From Methanosphaera sp. (GTDB lineage Archaea; Methanobacteriota; Methanobacteria; Methanobacteriales; Methanobacteriaceae): a stretch of 12,056 nucleotides of DNA. The position numbers and the translations under genes are program-made. Positions 1-7,828 of this stretch are shown piece by piece. Position 1 is the stretch's first letter, and the number at the start of each line of letters is the position of its first letter. The stretch covers positions 1 through 12,056 of the forward strand of contig DUHK01000074.1 in NCBI GenBank assembly GCA_013330915.1, written 5' to 3'. The notes under the pieces are model-generated. The model was not told the DNA's origin. It did not search any database and saw only the letters and a list, made by a program, of their open reading frames with translations.

Positions 1-1
1 A

Positions 2-103
2 TACACCACACACTATACCATGACATACTACCAGTACGTTTATAATGAAATAAAAATAAGATGTTTGGAAAATAAAATTAAAAAGATTGAAGACTCTTTT
101 TAA
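2..103 (+). CDS. 3' end of a plus-strand gene (partial, unidentified)
   Basis: An open frame enters from the left edge and stops with TAA at 101-103, giving 33 C-terminal residues. The peptide is rich in Tyr, Thr and His and then ends in a charged helical tail, LENKIKKIEDSF, of the coiled-coil kind seen at the ends of glycosyltransferases and other glycan-locus proteins. It converges on the minus-strand operon, and its last codons lie inside the inverted repeat at 76-105, which is followed on the plus strand by eight T residues. The natural-looking tail and the correctly placed terminator argue for a real gene. However, 33 open codons in AT-rich DNA could occur by chance, and nothing identifies the family. 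Confidence 0.45.
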   Translation, partial: YTTHYTMTYYQYVYNEIKIRCLENKIKKIEDSF

Positions 104-105
104 TT
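76..105. terminator. Bidirectional hairpin terminator between convergent genes
   Basis: AATTAAAAAGA (76-86) and TCTTTTTAATT (95-105) form a perfect 11-bp inverted repeat around an 8-base loop. On the minus strand it begins 8 bases after the stop of the DUF6270-like gene and is followed by T-rich sequence. On the plus strand it overlaps the last codons of the partial gene and is followed by T8 (108-115). The geometry suits a shared terminator. The stem is mostly A-T, so in an archaeon the T-runs rather than the hairpin may do the work. Confidence 0.5.
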
Positions 106-113
106 GATTTTTT

Positions 114-983
114 TTATATTAATTCTTTTTTTTCAAGTTCCTGTTTTAACCTTATGTTTTCTTCCCATAAGCTTAGAACCGTCTCGGACAAATCGTTCTT
201 TTCAACTATTGCATCCACTTTTTTTAGAAAATTCGTGTAATATTCGTCGTTATAATGAACATGATACTTTTTCCAACGATGATTTTCCTTTAAAACACAG
301 TCCTTATCAAATGTTAATACTTCAACGTCATAGTTTGAAGTTATATAGTTTTCGAGCTTTTTGTACAGGAAATTGTTAAGTTTGTATTTTATGACATAAT
401 TTGGCTCAATGTAAATTGAATTATCAGTTCTCTGGACTTCACATAAAGACCTTACCTGTGCCAGTATAATCTTTGTGTTTGGAGAGTTTTTTCTGAAAAA
501 TTCAAAAAACTTGTCACAGCTTTCCTTCCATAGCTCAAAATATTCCTCAGGATTATCGAACATTGTCAGATATTCCACATTTTTGAGTTTCTTAAAATAG
601 GGCGTTTTGTCAAATCCAGTGATTTTGGTTAGTATGGTACCGTCGTTATAACGAACAATTCCCCTTTCTATTTCAAAATACACATCAAATACCAGATAAT
701 CAATATCGTATTCCAGAATCAAGTCAAGGAAAGTCTTTTCCAAATCCTCTTTGATGCATTTTGTTAAGAATCTGTTATCAGCATTTTCCGGAAGTATTTT
801 TAAATCTGCTTCATCAACACTGACCTTTTCCTGCATGGTTGAAATCATGGAATGTTTTTGATCGTTTATCAAACAATTGTAACGTTCCTTGTAATCCTTA
901 TTAAAAGCTGTTGTGAATGGATCCTTGGTTATGCAGGAACCATAAACTGCAACATTTTTAATATTTTTATCATTTGAATTCAT
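114..983 (-). CDS. DUF6270-like / SGNH-hydrolase-like protein
   Basis: This 289-residue protein opens with VAVYGSCITKDPF (about residues 12-24), a strand followed by a Gly-Ser-Cys turn, where SGNH/GDSL hydrolases carry their nucleophile. Near the C-terminus, HVHYNDEYY (about 241-249) supplies a possible catalytic His. The GSC...KDPF start and the late HxHY motif match my memory of the DUF6270 family, whose function is not established. By analogy it could add or remove an acyl or other ester group on a glycan, but that is inference. The tail after about residue 265 is a short charged helix. There is no signal peptide, so a cytoplasmic location is expected. It is the last gene of the block, 24 bases after the upstream LicD stop, and translation is probably coupled. 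The ribosome-binding site is weak (CTGAT just upstream of ATG). An A8 run near its 3' end would affect only the last few residues if it slipped. Confidence 0.75.
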   Translation of the reverse strand: MNSNDKNIKNVAVYGSCITKDPFTTAFNKDYKERYNCLINDQKHSMISTMQEKVSVDEADLKILPENADNRFLTKCIKEDLEKTFLDLILEYDIDYLVFDVYFEIERGIVRYNDGTILTKITGFDKTPYFKKLKNVEYLTMFDNPEEYFELWKESCDKFFEFFRKNSPNTKIILAQVRSLCEVQRTDNSIYIEPNYVIKYKLNNFLYKKLENYITSNYDVEVLTFDKDCVLKENHRWKKYHVHYNDEYYTNFLKKVDAIVEKNDLSETVLSLWEENIRLKQELEKKELI

Positions 984-1007
984 AGTATCAGTTAAAATTT
1001 AATTAAA

Positions 1008-2645
1008 CTATTCAAAATTTTCATTAATTTCCCTTAATTTGTTTATTTGTTCATCAAAGATTTCATATACGTTTTCTCGACGTGAAAGATATTCATAAAA
1101 TCCATGGGCATATACAACTTTTGGAATTCTCATATAGTCACTACCGTATTCTGAGGTAATGTATGTTCTGTAATCGTTTGGACATGGATAACACCTGTCT
1201 TCAAATTGAATTTCATTTAAAGGGAATACTGTATCATATTTGTGTATTGAAAGCACTGAATCTTCCACACCACTCATTATTAAATCAGTTTTTTCCTTGG
1301 ATACGTTTAAGCGTTTGAATGATTCGTTTAATACTTCCTCACGTGGAACACCTTTTTTCAATTCCCTTCTAATTCTTTGTTTTTCCTGTTTGAAAACTGC
1401 CTCAACGTTGTCGATAACACCATTTGTATAATCTGAAGGGAAAATGTCGATAAATCCGTAGAGGTCATTATTAGCGAAATAGTTGATTTTTATAAATGGA
1501 AGATAAACACCATTGTTTGTTACTGTTGAAATGCTTAAACTTAAAAATCCTTTTAAGCCGTGTTGTTCGACTTCGTCTTCGAAAATTTCCATGAATTTTT
1601 CATAGTCTTCCCTTGGCATGTTTATGTCTACGTCGTCATCCCATGGAATGAATCCACCATGTCTTATGGCACCCAATAAAGTTCCAGCGTATAACCACCA
1701 GCGAAGACCATGTTTCTTACAGATGTGATCTATAAAGTCCATCATCTGCATATTTAATTCGCGTGAATTTTTAACCAATTTCTTTGGTTCAACCTTGTTG
1801 TAGATGAAGAAACTGTTGAAAATGTCATTATATGAATTTAAAACAGCATCGGTTTCTTTTTTATATTCTTTGAATTCTTTTAGTAACTCATCATATTTTT
1901 CTGATAGATTATATAGGTTAAAGCTATTTTCTATTGAATTTATTAACATTAATGAATTGGAATCTGGTTTTTCTTCAGAAAATACATCATTTATTGGTAT
2001 TAAGAATCTTTGACGTTTGAAATAATTTTTGATTTCATTTTGAGCTTCGTTTAAATCAGAATTTGATTCCAGAGTGTTCTTTAAAAAGTCTTCAAGGTCA
2101 GGTAAATAATCAAAGATTGTCTCAACTTCAATATTCAATTCAAAGAATTCCTCGTTTTTACATAATTTTTCATATGTATAAGGTACGTTGTGCCATACAA
2201 GTTGATTTTCTTCGAATAAAACAACGTTATTGATTGAAACCTTGGAATAATTTATATATGTCGGAATTCTTTTCTTATTCAGATCCCTATAATCTTTTCC
2301 ACGTAACATTAGATTTAGGTTTCCATTGTTTATCGTTTGGAATATCATGTGAATGTTATTTCTGGTGGTTTCGATTTTACAGCCTTTTCCACCTTTAGCA
2401 AACCAGGAAGGATATGTTATATCCAATTTTTTATCGTATTCTAAAAATTTAATTGAATTTGAATCGTCACCCACATTTTTCATGTCACATCTTACTGTTT
2501 TCCAAGCATTTTTGAGCCAGGTTATGTTTTTTATGCATTCATCATGAGTTATTTGATTTTCATGATATTTTTGAAAAATGTTATCCAATTGTTTTTCAAA
2601 TTCATTGAACATAGTGTTTTTAATATTTTTTAAATCCTTTGACAT
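1008..2645 (-). CDS. LicD-family phosphotransferase with N-terminal accessory domain (paralogue 2)
   Basis: 545 residues in three parts. Residues 1-45 are a helical leader similar to that of the neighbouring paralogue. Residues 50-178 are one copy of the locus-wide accessory domain (DMKN, PSWF, GKGC, DYRD, WHNVP). After a charged coiled-coil linker (about 240-275), residues 300-515 form the LicD domain. It carries the LicD hallmarks: WWLYAGTLLGAIRHGGFIPWDDD ends at 338 and runs into VDI, followed by REDYEKF, and later FPLNEIQF and PNDYRTY before the YMRIP segment. The Asp cluster at 336-340 is intact and is expected to bind metal. LicD enzymes transfer a phospho-alcohol from a CDP carrier onto a glycan; here the substrate is unknown, so no symbol is given. 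No membrane segment is seen. The ATG is supported by GGGAGA five bases upstream and by alignment of the first 25 residues with the paralogue. Confidence 0.9.
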   Translation of the reverse strand: MSKDLKNIKNTMFNEFEKQLDNIFQKYHENQITHDECIKNITWLKNAWKTVRCDMKNVGDDSNSIKFLEYDKKLDITYPSWFAKGGKGCKIETTRNNIHMIFQTINNGNLNLMLRGKDYRDLNKKRIPTYINYSKVSINNVVLFEENQLVWHNVPYTYEKLCKNEEFFELNIEVETIFDYLPDLEDFLKNTLESNSDLNEAQNEIKNYFKRQRFLIPINDVFSEEKPDSNSLMLINSIENSFNLYNLSEKYDELLKEFKEYKKETDAVLNSYNDIFNSFFIYNKVEPKKLVKNSRELNMQMMDFIDHICKKHGLRWWLYAGTLLGAIRHGGFIPWDDDVDINMPREDYEKFMEIFEDEVEQHGLKGFLSLSISTVTNNGVYLPFIKINYFANNDLYGFIDIFPSDYTNGVIDNVEAVFKQEKQRIRRELKKGVPREEVLNESFKRLNVSKEKTDLIMSGVEDSVLSIHKYDTVFPLNEIQFEDRCYPCPNDYRTYITSEYGSDYMRIPKVVYAHGFYEYLSRRENVYEIFDEQINKLREINENFE

Positions 2646-2672
2646 TTATATCTCCCTCTCGAACTGTTAATT

Positions 2673-2723
2673 AAACAATCATTTCGTATTATACTATCCA
2701 TGAAGCAGTTTTAATAATTGTTT
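2673..2723 (-). other. Intergenic hairpin between the two LicD genes
   Basis: The 94-base gap between the LicD genes holds an inverted repeat: AAACAATTATT on the minus strand (2723-2713) can pair with AATGATTGTTT (2683-2673), 11 bp with one G-U pair, around a 29-base loop. It lies about 17 bases ahead of the ribosome-binding site of the downstream gene. It could be an mRNA processing or stability element, or an attenuator. In DNA this AT-rich it may also be chance. Confidence 0.25.
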
Positions 2724-2739
2724 ATCTACATTTAGTTGA

Positions 2740-4509
2740 TTAAAAATCCTTGTTAACTACTTTAAATCTATCGATATAATATTCGAATGTTTCATCTATT
2801 CCCTCTATATTTCTAAAGTTATTTACCCTACTGTGTGAACGTACGGACTTAGGAATTTTCATGTAATCCCCGTAAATCTGTGTTAAGTAATAATCATAAT
2901 TTTTTGGTGACGGAAATGTGTGGTCTCCAAACTGCACTTCATTCAATGGGAATATTTCATCTGTTTCGAATACTGCCAGTTCGTACAGATTTCTTCCATA
3001 ACTGAAAGATCCTTCGACTCCAGGAATAATATATTTCTGTTTTTCATATGTTAATCCGAGCTCTGAATATAATTTTCCTATTACATCTTCATAATCCAAT
3101 CCCATGTAGACTGCGGAACGTTTAGAACCTCTTGTTAAATTGTTATAAAAGTTTGCCTGAGACTTGTTATACTGTGGACCCAATCCGCTTAAATCCTGGT
3201 CTTTCATGAAATCATATGGGAAAACATCCAATCCAGCCATAACTTTTTTCCTTTTCTTGTCCATTACAAAGAACTGTACAAATGAGTTGATGACCTTATT
3301 GTTTGCCTTTCGGTACCTGTAATAAACGTTTATGCAGTCGTTCATTTCATGATTTTTAATTTCATCATATAATACGTCGATAAACTTATGATAATCTTTT
3401 CTCATCATACCTATGTCCATATCATCATCCCATGGTATGAAATAATCATGACGAACAGCCCCTAAAAGATTTCCATAATCCAACCACCAGTCTATCTCGT
3501 GTTTTTTACATATGTTGTCCACAAACAGCAGCAATTCAGAACATAATGTCTGTAGATTATTCAACAGTTTTTTCGGTTTAAACTCATAATCCAGATAGAT
3601 ATTGTTGAACAATGAATTGTTTGAATCCAAGATTTTATCCGTATCCTTTTCATAATTCTCCAATTTGCTTTCAAGAGAATCTATCTTATTATTTAGTTCA
3701 TTGATTTTGTTGGTTAGTTTAATGAAATTGTCATATGTGTAAAAGACTCCCTTGAATGAATCATAAGATGAAAACGTTGTGTTATCAAACTTCAAATCAT
3801 TTTCATTTATGTAACCGTGAAGATTTGATGCGACGTTATCGATTTCATCAAGTTCCAGGGCCATTTTTTCATATGTTATGTAGTTTTTAATTTTTTCCTG
3901 ATATTCCACTATATCCTCACGGGTATCAATGCTGTCCACATATTCTTTTATTTTAGGATAATATGTGAAAATTGTGTCATATCGTATTTTAATAGTGAAT
4001 ATTTCATTATCATCACATTCCCTATCTATTACTATCGGATCGTTGTGCCATGACAATATGTTTTCATCAATTACAGATTCATCGTTAATTTTTAATTCTG
4101 TGAAATATATGTAAATAGGAACTCTGACTCTCCTATTGTTTAAATCTCTGTAGTCATTTCCTCTGAATGAAAATTTTAAATTTCCTTTACCCATGCATTG
4201 AAATTTAAAAGTGGTATCTCCTGATTTTTCATCTATTTTACATCCTTTACCCCTGGCGTCTTCAAACCATTCGGGATATGTGATATTTATATTGCTTCCA
4301 TATTCGGTTAATTCAATGCTGTTGGATGCCGTACCGTTATTTTTCAAATCTAACCTGCAACAATCCCACAGTGACGAATAGTTTCTTATCTTATATAATG
4401 CCTGACTAAAGGTAAATGTTTCATTGTAGTAATTGTCATATATTGAATCGATTAATTTTTCATATTCGTTTAACATGTTAAGTTTAACTTGCTTTAAATT
4501 ATTTGACAA
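2740..4509 (-). CDS. LicD-family phosphotransferase with N-terminal accessory domain (paralogue 1)
   Basis: 589 residues with the same architecture as the next gene: helical leader 1-45, accessory domain 50-182 (LDLKNNG, YPEWF, GKGC, DYRD, WHNDP), Asn/Lys/Glu-rich coiled coil about 262-292, and LicD domain about 320-557. Hallmarks are WWLDYGNLLGAVRH, IPWDDDMDIGM (358-368), RKDYHKF and FPLNEVQF. The metal-binding Asp cluster is intact. The start is TTG at 4509: a strong GGGGGTG lies five bases upstream, and the first residues (MSNNLKQVKLNML) align with the ATG-started paralogue, so the internal ATG at residue 12 is unlikely. The extra ~40 residues relative to the paralogue lie in the linker and in the middle of the LicD domain, so acceptor or donor may differ. 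The product is cytoplasmic. The gene follows the GT2 gene after 48 bases and is presumably co-transcribed. The choline, glycerol or other phospho-substrate cannot be read from sequence. Confidence 0.9.
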   Translation of the reverse strand: MSNNLKQVKLNMLNEYEKLIDSIYDNYYNETFTFSQALYKIRNYSSLWDCCRLDLKNNGTASNSIELTEYGSNINITYPEWFEDARGKGCKIDEKSGDTTFKFQCMGKGNLKFSFRGNDYRDLNNRRVRVPIYIYFTELKINDESVIDENILSWHNDPIVIDRECDDNEIFTIKIRYDTIFTYYPKIKEYVDSIDTREDIVEYQEKIKNYITYEKMALELDEIDNVASNLHGYINENDLKFDNTTFSSYDSFKGVFYTYDNFIKLTNKINELNNKIDSLESKLENYEKDTDKILDSNNSLFNNIYLDYEFKPKKLLNNLQTLCSELLLFVDNICKKHEIDWWLDYGNLLGAVRHDYFIPWDDDMDIGMMRKDYHKFIDVLYDEIKNHEMNDCINVYYRYRKANNKVINSFVQFFVMDKKRKKVMAGLDVFPYDFMKDQDLSGLGPQYNKSQANFYNNLTRGSKRSAVYMGLDYEDVIGKLYSELGLTYEKQKYIIPGVEGSFSYGRNLYELAVFETDEIFPLNEVQFGDHTFPSPKNYDYYLTQIYGDYMKIPKSVRSHSRVNNFRNIEGIDETFEYYIDRFKVVNKDF

Positions 4510-4557
4510 TTGTACACCCCCGTTAATATTTTCTTATGAATTGCCCGGATTTGATAT

Positions 4558-6714
4558 TTAATGTTTTAAGTGTTTGAGTTTTCTTAGTGGTTCAGTTATT
4601 TTCCATGATGAAGAATTTAATGTTGTTTCCTTGAATTCTTTTAATTTTTGATTTTCCTGAGTTATTCTTTTTATTTCTTCGTTTAATGCATTTATTTCAA
4701 TGTTTTTCATATCATTCATGCTTTTCAAGTAATCCACATTTCTTTCAGTCACTTCGGGTTTGACTGTGGAGTCATAGTTAAGTGGAGACCAGTTTAATTT
4801 TACGTCGATGATTTCCCCATCCTTCACATCTTTAGTGTATATGAATGGATCATCGTGCCATGCTACCCTACTGCCCTGAACCAGTGCTTCACCGTTGATT
4901 TCAATGTTATTATAGTTTATTAGAATAGGAACTCTTTTACCTTTCCTGTCCCTGTAATCAATCGCTCTGAATCTTATTGATAATTTTCCGTCACGTACAC
5001 ATTTGATTGAAAAGTTTAAATCGTTACCTGCACTGCTTATTACTGTTCCTATTCCTTTATTGTTTTTTAACCAGCCAGGTTGGGAAATGCTGCAATCAGT
5101 ATCGCTTAAATTTATTATGTTGACCCTGTTGTTTTCATTTCCATCATTTTTAATGTCTATTCTACATTCGGAAAGTACATCCAGTATTTTTTCATAATCG
5201 GTTTGTGTTTTCAAATCGCTTTCCGTGTTTAACGGTTTCCATCTTATTTGAGCATTTACTATTTGACCATCTTTCACGTCTTTTTTGTAAACAAATGGGT
5301 CATCGTGCCATGCTACATTACTACCACTTACAAGAATTTCATCATCAATTATTATCTCTGTGTAATCGATGTAGATTTTTATTTTTCTATTGTTTCTGTC
5401 CCTGTAATCAATTCCCTTGAACTTGATTTCAAGATTTCCATCATTAACACATTTGAATGAAAAATTTAAACTTCCTGATGTACTGTTAACTACTGTTCCC
5501 ACACCATTTTTGTTGTTAAACCACTTAGGTTGTGTGATTATACACAATGGATCGTCATAATCAAGAACCATAATATCGTTACTTTCGTTTCCATAGTTTT
5601 TAATGTCTATACGACATTCCAAAAACTTCCTTAAAATATTATAGTTATCAGTGTTTATCTGATACATATACTTGTAATATTTATCAGGATCTTCAATTAT
5701 CCAGTTCAGAATATGCTGATCATATTCTTCAAGTAAATCAGGTCTTAACTCACCATTATCTTTCATCTTATTGAAATTTTTGGATGTACTTTTAAGGAAC
5801 TCTTCCTTAAATTCCAAATCAATCCTATCCATTGTAAAATGGAAATTATTATATTTTGCAAAGGTTAATGCTTGTAAAAATGATTCTTTATTCTCAGAGT
5901 CTTCTAAAAATCCATAGATTAAATCATATTCTTTATCCATTGCATATACTTTTTCTTTGTTTTTGACCGAAGAGTTAGGATTATCCCTCCTGTACATATA
6001 GAACGGCTGGTTAACTATCATCACACGTTTTCCATAGAAGAAAGTTTTAAACCAGAACCCGTTATCCTGATAAGAAGCTCCGGGAGTTTCAAAATGGCGT
6101 ATACAGTTTTCCCTTAAAAAGGAAGTTTTATAAAGTCCTGTCCAGGTGTTCATCAGAAACTTATATGATTCCTGATTATCACAGGTTGAAAATAGTTTTC
6201 CATAATATTTTCCACTTTTGTCGATTTGATGGTATTCCTTGATAAATGTATCTCCTTCCCCATAAAAACGATAAAAATCACTTTTTACAAAGTCGAGATT
6301 ATTGTCATTTGCAGTATTGTACAATACCTCCAACATAGTAGGCAATATGTAATCATCACTTTCCACGATGGCTATATATTCACCGCTTGCCATGTCCATA
6401 CCTATGTTCATTGTATGACCGTAGCCTGCATTGTCCTTGTTGATGATTTTTATTCTTTTATCCCTGGACAAGTAATCATTTAATATTTCCAGAGAACCGT
6501 CTGTTGATCCATCGTTTACACATATAACTTCAATGTCTTCTAAAGTTTGATTTAAAACACTGTCCAAACATTGAGGTAAATATGTTTCAACATTGAATAT
6601 AGGTACAACCACTGAAACTTTGATATTTTCAGTATTGTCAAAGTTAATTAATTGACGTACGTGAACCTTATTCAATGTTTTATCCTTTTCATCTTCGAAT
6701 TCCTTTAATTTCAT
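4558..6714 (-). CDS. GT2 glycosyltransferase with two tandem accessory domains
   Basis: 718 residues. The N-terminus (about 30-250) is a canonical GT-A family 2 domain: VSVVVPIFN (33-41), VNDGSTDGS (66-74), the metal site VESDD (117-121), and a QDNGFWFKTF acceptor-side motif (216-225). It should transfer a sugar from a nucleotide donor. Two copies of the accessory domain follow at 366-495 and 515-645, then a coiled coil (about 660-697) and the tail SSSWKITEPLRKLK, a sequence I know from the C-termini of other glycan-assembly glycosyltransferases. The frame extends upstream to a GTG at 6759, but I choose the ATG at 6714: GTGAT (6723-6719) lies four bases ahead, and the extra 15 residues look unrelated to GT2. 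It is the first gene of block 3, preceded by a long AT-rich gap. No membrane span is seen, unlike processive GT2 enzymes. Confidence 0.9.
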   Translation of the reverse strand: MKLKEFEDEKDKTLNKVHVRQLINFDNTENIKVSVVVPIFNVETYLPQCLDSVLNQTLEDIEVICVNDGSTDGSLEILNDYLSRDKRIKIINKDNAGYGHTMNIGMDMASGEYIAIVESDDYILPTMLEVLYNTANDNNLDFVKSDFYRFYGEGDTFIKEYHQIDKSGKYYGKLFSTCDNQESYKFLMNTWTGLYKTSFLRENCIRHFETPGASYQDNGFWFKTFFYGKRVMIVNQPFYMYRRDNPNSSVKNKEKVYAMDKEYDLIYGFLEDSENKESFLQALTFAKYNNFHFTMDRIDLEFKEEFLKSTSKNFNKMKDNGELRPDLLEEYDQHILNWIIEDPDKYYKYMYQINTDNYNILRKFLECRIDIKNYGNESNDIMVLDYDDPLCIITQPKWFNNKNGVGTVVNSTSGSLNFSFKCVNDGNLEIKFKGIDYRDRNNRKIKIYIDYTEIIIDDEILVSGSNVAWHDDPFVYKKDVKDGQIVNAQIRWKPLNTESDLKTQTDYEKILDVLSECRIDIKNDGNENNRVNIINLSDTDCSISQPGWLKNNKGIGTVISSAGNDLNFSIKCVRDGKLSIRFRAIDYRDRKGKRVPILINYNNIEINGEALVQGSRVAWHDDPFIYTKDVKDGEIIDVKLNWSPLNYDSTVKPEVTERNVDYLKSMNDMKNIEINALNEEIKRITQENQKLKEFKETTLNSSSWKITEPLRKLKHLKH
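4780..5619 (-). repeat. Tandem duplication of the ~130-residue accessory domain
   Basis: Two copies, 5230-5619 and 4780-5172, repeat with a period of 149 codons. Both begin ECRIDIKN, share GxG followed by V-x-S, FS[FI]KCV, IDYRDR, VAWHDDPF and KDVKDG, and end W-x-PLN. By eye about half of the residues are identical, and short DNA stretches such as TCATCGTGCCATGCTAC (plus strand) are retained in both. This is an in-gene duplication that has diverged for some time. Single copies of the same domain lie at 2112-2498, 3964-4362 and 8959-9354. Confidence 0.85.
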
Positions 6715-7080
6715 TGATATCACACAAATCAAAAATTTTCCACCATTTCCTAAAAACACAAACCTATTGTTTTTCCAACAAAAAACAACTATTTTTTTAA
6801 GTTATCTGAGAAAATTTTTTTTTACGATTTTTTTTTACCATGAAAATATGTGATAATGTGGTAGTATATTATCAGAAAAATACATGGCAATTTATATTTG
6901 AATAATATTATGTTTTAAGTTATTATTATAGATTTGAAAAAAGATGATTATTATATAAAAGATTAAAAAATGGAAATATAAAAAAATAGATGTAAAAATA
7001 CTATTAATTAAGGGATATTTTTTAAAAAATACCCCAAATAAATTAATATGGAAAAAAATAGTAATTATATAATTTTAAAA
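6715..7080 (-). promoter_or_regulatory. Gene-free AT-rich gap: probable promoter and long leader of block 3
   Basis: About 365 bases without a convincing gene separate block 2 from block 3. On the minus strand, TATA-like sequences occur at 6960-6949 (TTTTATATAATA) and near 6900-6889 (AAATATAAATT). Either would give a transcript with a leader of roughly 150-215 bases before the ATG at 6714. Two T9-A-C runs on the plus strand (6815-6825 and 6828-6838) are A9 tracts in that leader. I cannot choose between the boxes, and in such AT-rich DNA matches arise by chance. The right part (6965-7035) looks like the terminator of block 2. Confidence 0.35.
6965..7035 (-). terminator. Palindrome plus T-runs after the nucleotidyltransferase gene
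   Basis: Reading the minus strand after the stop at 7081, a near-perfect palindrome (7035-7012, 11 of 12 positions paired, with GGG and CCC at the ends) is followed by T5 (6998-6994), T7 (6986-6980) and T6 (6970-6965). Repeated T-runs are the usual archaeal termination signal, and the palindrome fits a hairpin. This supports block 2 ending here and block 3 having its own promoter. Confidence 0.45.
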
Positions 7081-7815
7081 TTATTCTATTTTATCTAGAA
7101 TGCTTTGGGCTTTCTGATAATCAACATGATCATCAATCTCAGTCCATTCCAAACCATCTGTAAATACGTATTCCAGATGAGTCAATTTACTTAAATTTTG
7201 ATATGCGTAATCATAATAATTTTGGGAGTCATCACTGATTAATTCATCCAATATTTTATTAAAGTTAGGTAAATCTGCAGATATTACTTTTGAAATTCCT
7301 ATAAATTCACCGGAAGACTCTTCAATATTCAATTGTTTACCTATATCCCTGATTTCATCATTGTCTATGATTAACTTGAATGATTCTTCATTCAATTCTT
7401 TAAAATTATCAACAATCAATGATGAATGTTGTGATTCAACTATATTATGTATTATTTGTGGATCAAGAACATTGTCCCCATTGATTAATATGAAATCTTC
7501 ACCTGTTTCATTATTTTCTATGAAAGAACTGGCAAGAAATGTTGAAACTGAAGTGTTTGTAGTATCATAGTTTTCGTTTTTTATTGTTCTGATTTGTATG
7601 GAATATTTGTCTTCTAACTGGGAACATAAATCATCCACTTTTTGTGAGTAGTAACCTGTTACAACTATGAACTTTTCAATACCTTCATTCATACAATTTT
7701 TTATCATTCGTTCAAGTAATGTTAAACCGTTCATTTCCAGTAATGGTTTAGGAATTTCATCGGTTAAAGGTCTTAATCTTGTACCCATTCCTGCTGCTAA
7801 AATAACTGCTATCAT
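7081..7815 (-). CDS. LicC-like sugar/alcohol-phosphate nucleotidyltransferase
   Basis: A 244-residue single-domain NTP-transferase, a typical length for the LicC/phosphocholine cytidylyltransferase-like group. The nucleotide-binding signature ILAAGMGTRLRPLT (5-18) is followed by IPKPLL with Lys23. NENYDTTNTSVS (80-91) matches the NxxYxxTN(N/T)xxS motif of LicC-like enzymes, INGDN (111-115) carries the metal-binding Asp, GEFIGISK is at 169-176, and WTEIDDHVDY (224-233) supplies the second metal site. It should couple CTP (less likely another NTP) to a small phosphorylated alcohol or sugar. Because gpsA is directly upstream, sn-glycerol-3-phosphate to CDP-glycerol is the attractive guess. Phosphocholine, inositol-phosphate or a sugar phosphate remain possible. 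AAGGAG (7830-7825) overlaps the gpsA stop and lies nine bases before the ATG, so translation is coupled. Confidence 0.88.
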   Translation of the reverse strand: MIAVILAAGMGTRLRPLTDEIPKPLLEMNGLTLLERMIKNCMNEGIEKFIVVTGYYSQKVDDLCSQLEDKYSIQIRTIKNENYDTTNTSVSTFLASSFIENNETGEDFILINGDNVLDPQIIHNIVESQHSSLIVDNFKELNEESFKLIIDNDEIRDIGKQLNIEESSGEFIGISKVISADLPNFNKILDELISDDSQNYYDYAYQNLSKLTHLEYVFTDGLEWTEIDDHVDYQKAQSILDKIE

Positions 7816-7828
7816 ATCTTATTTCTCC

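Noticed and set aside
1008..4509. Naming the LicD proteins phosphocholine transferases
   Set aside because: LicD-like proteins use several phospho-alcohols, and no choline transporter or kinase gene is present here, so the donor is left open.
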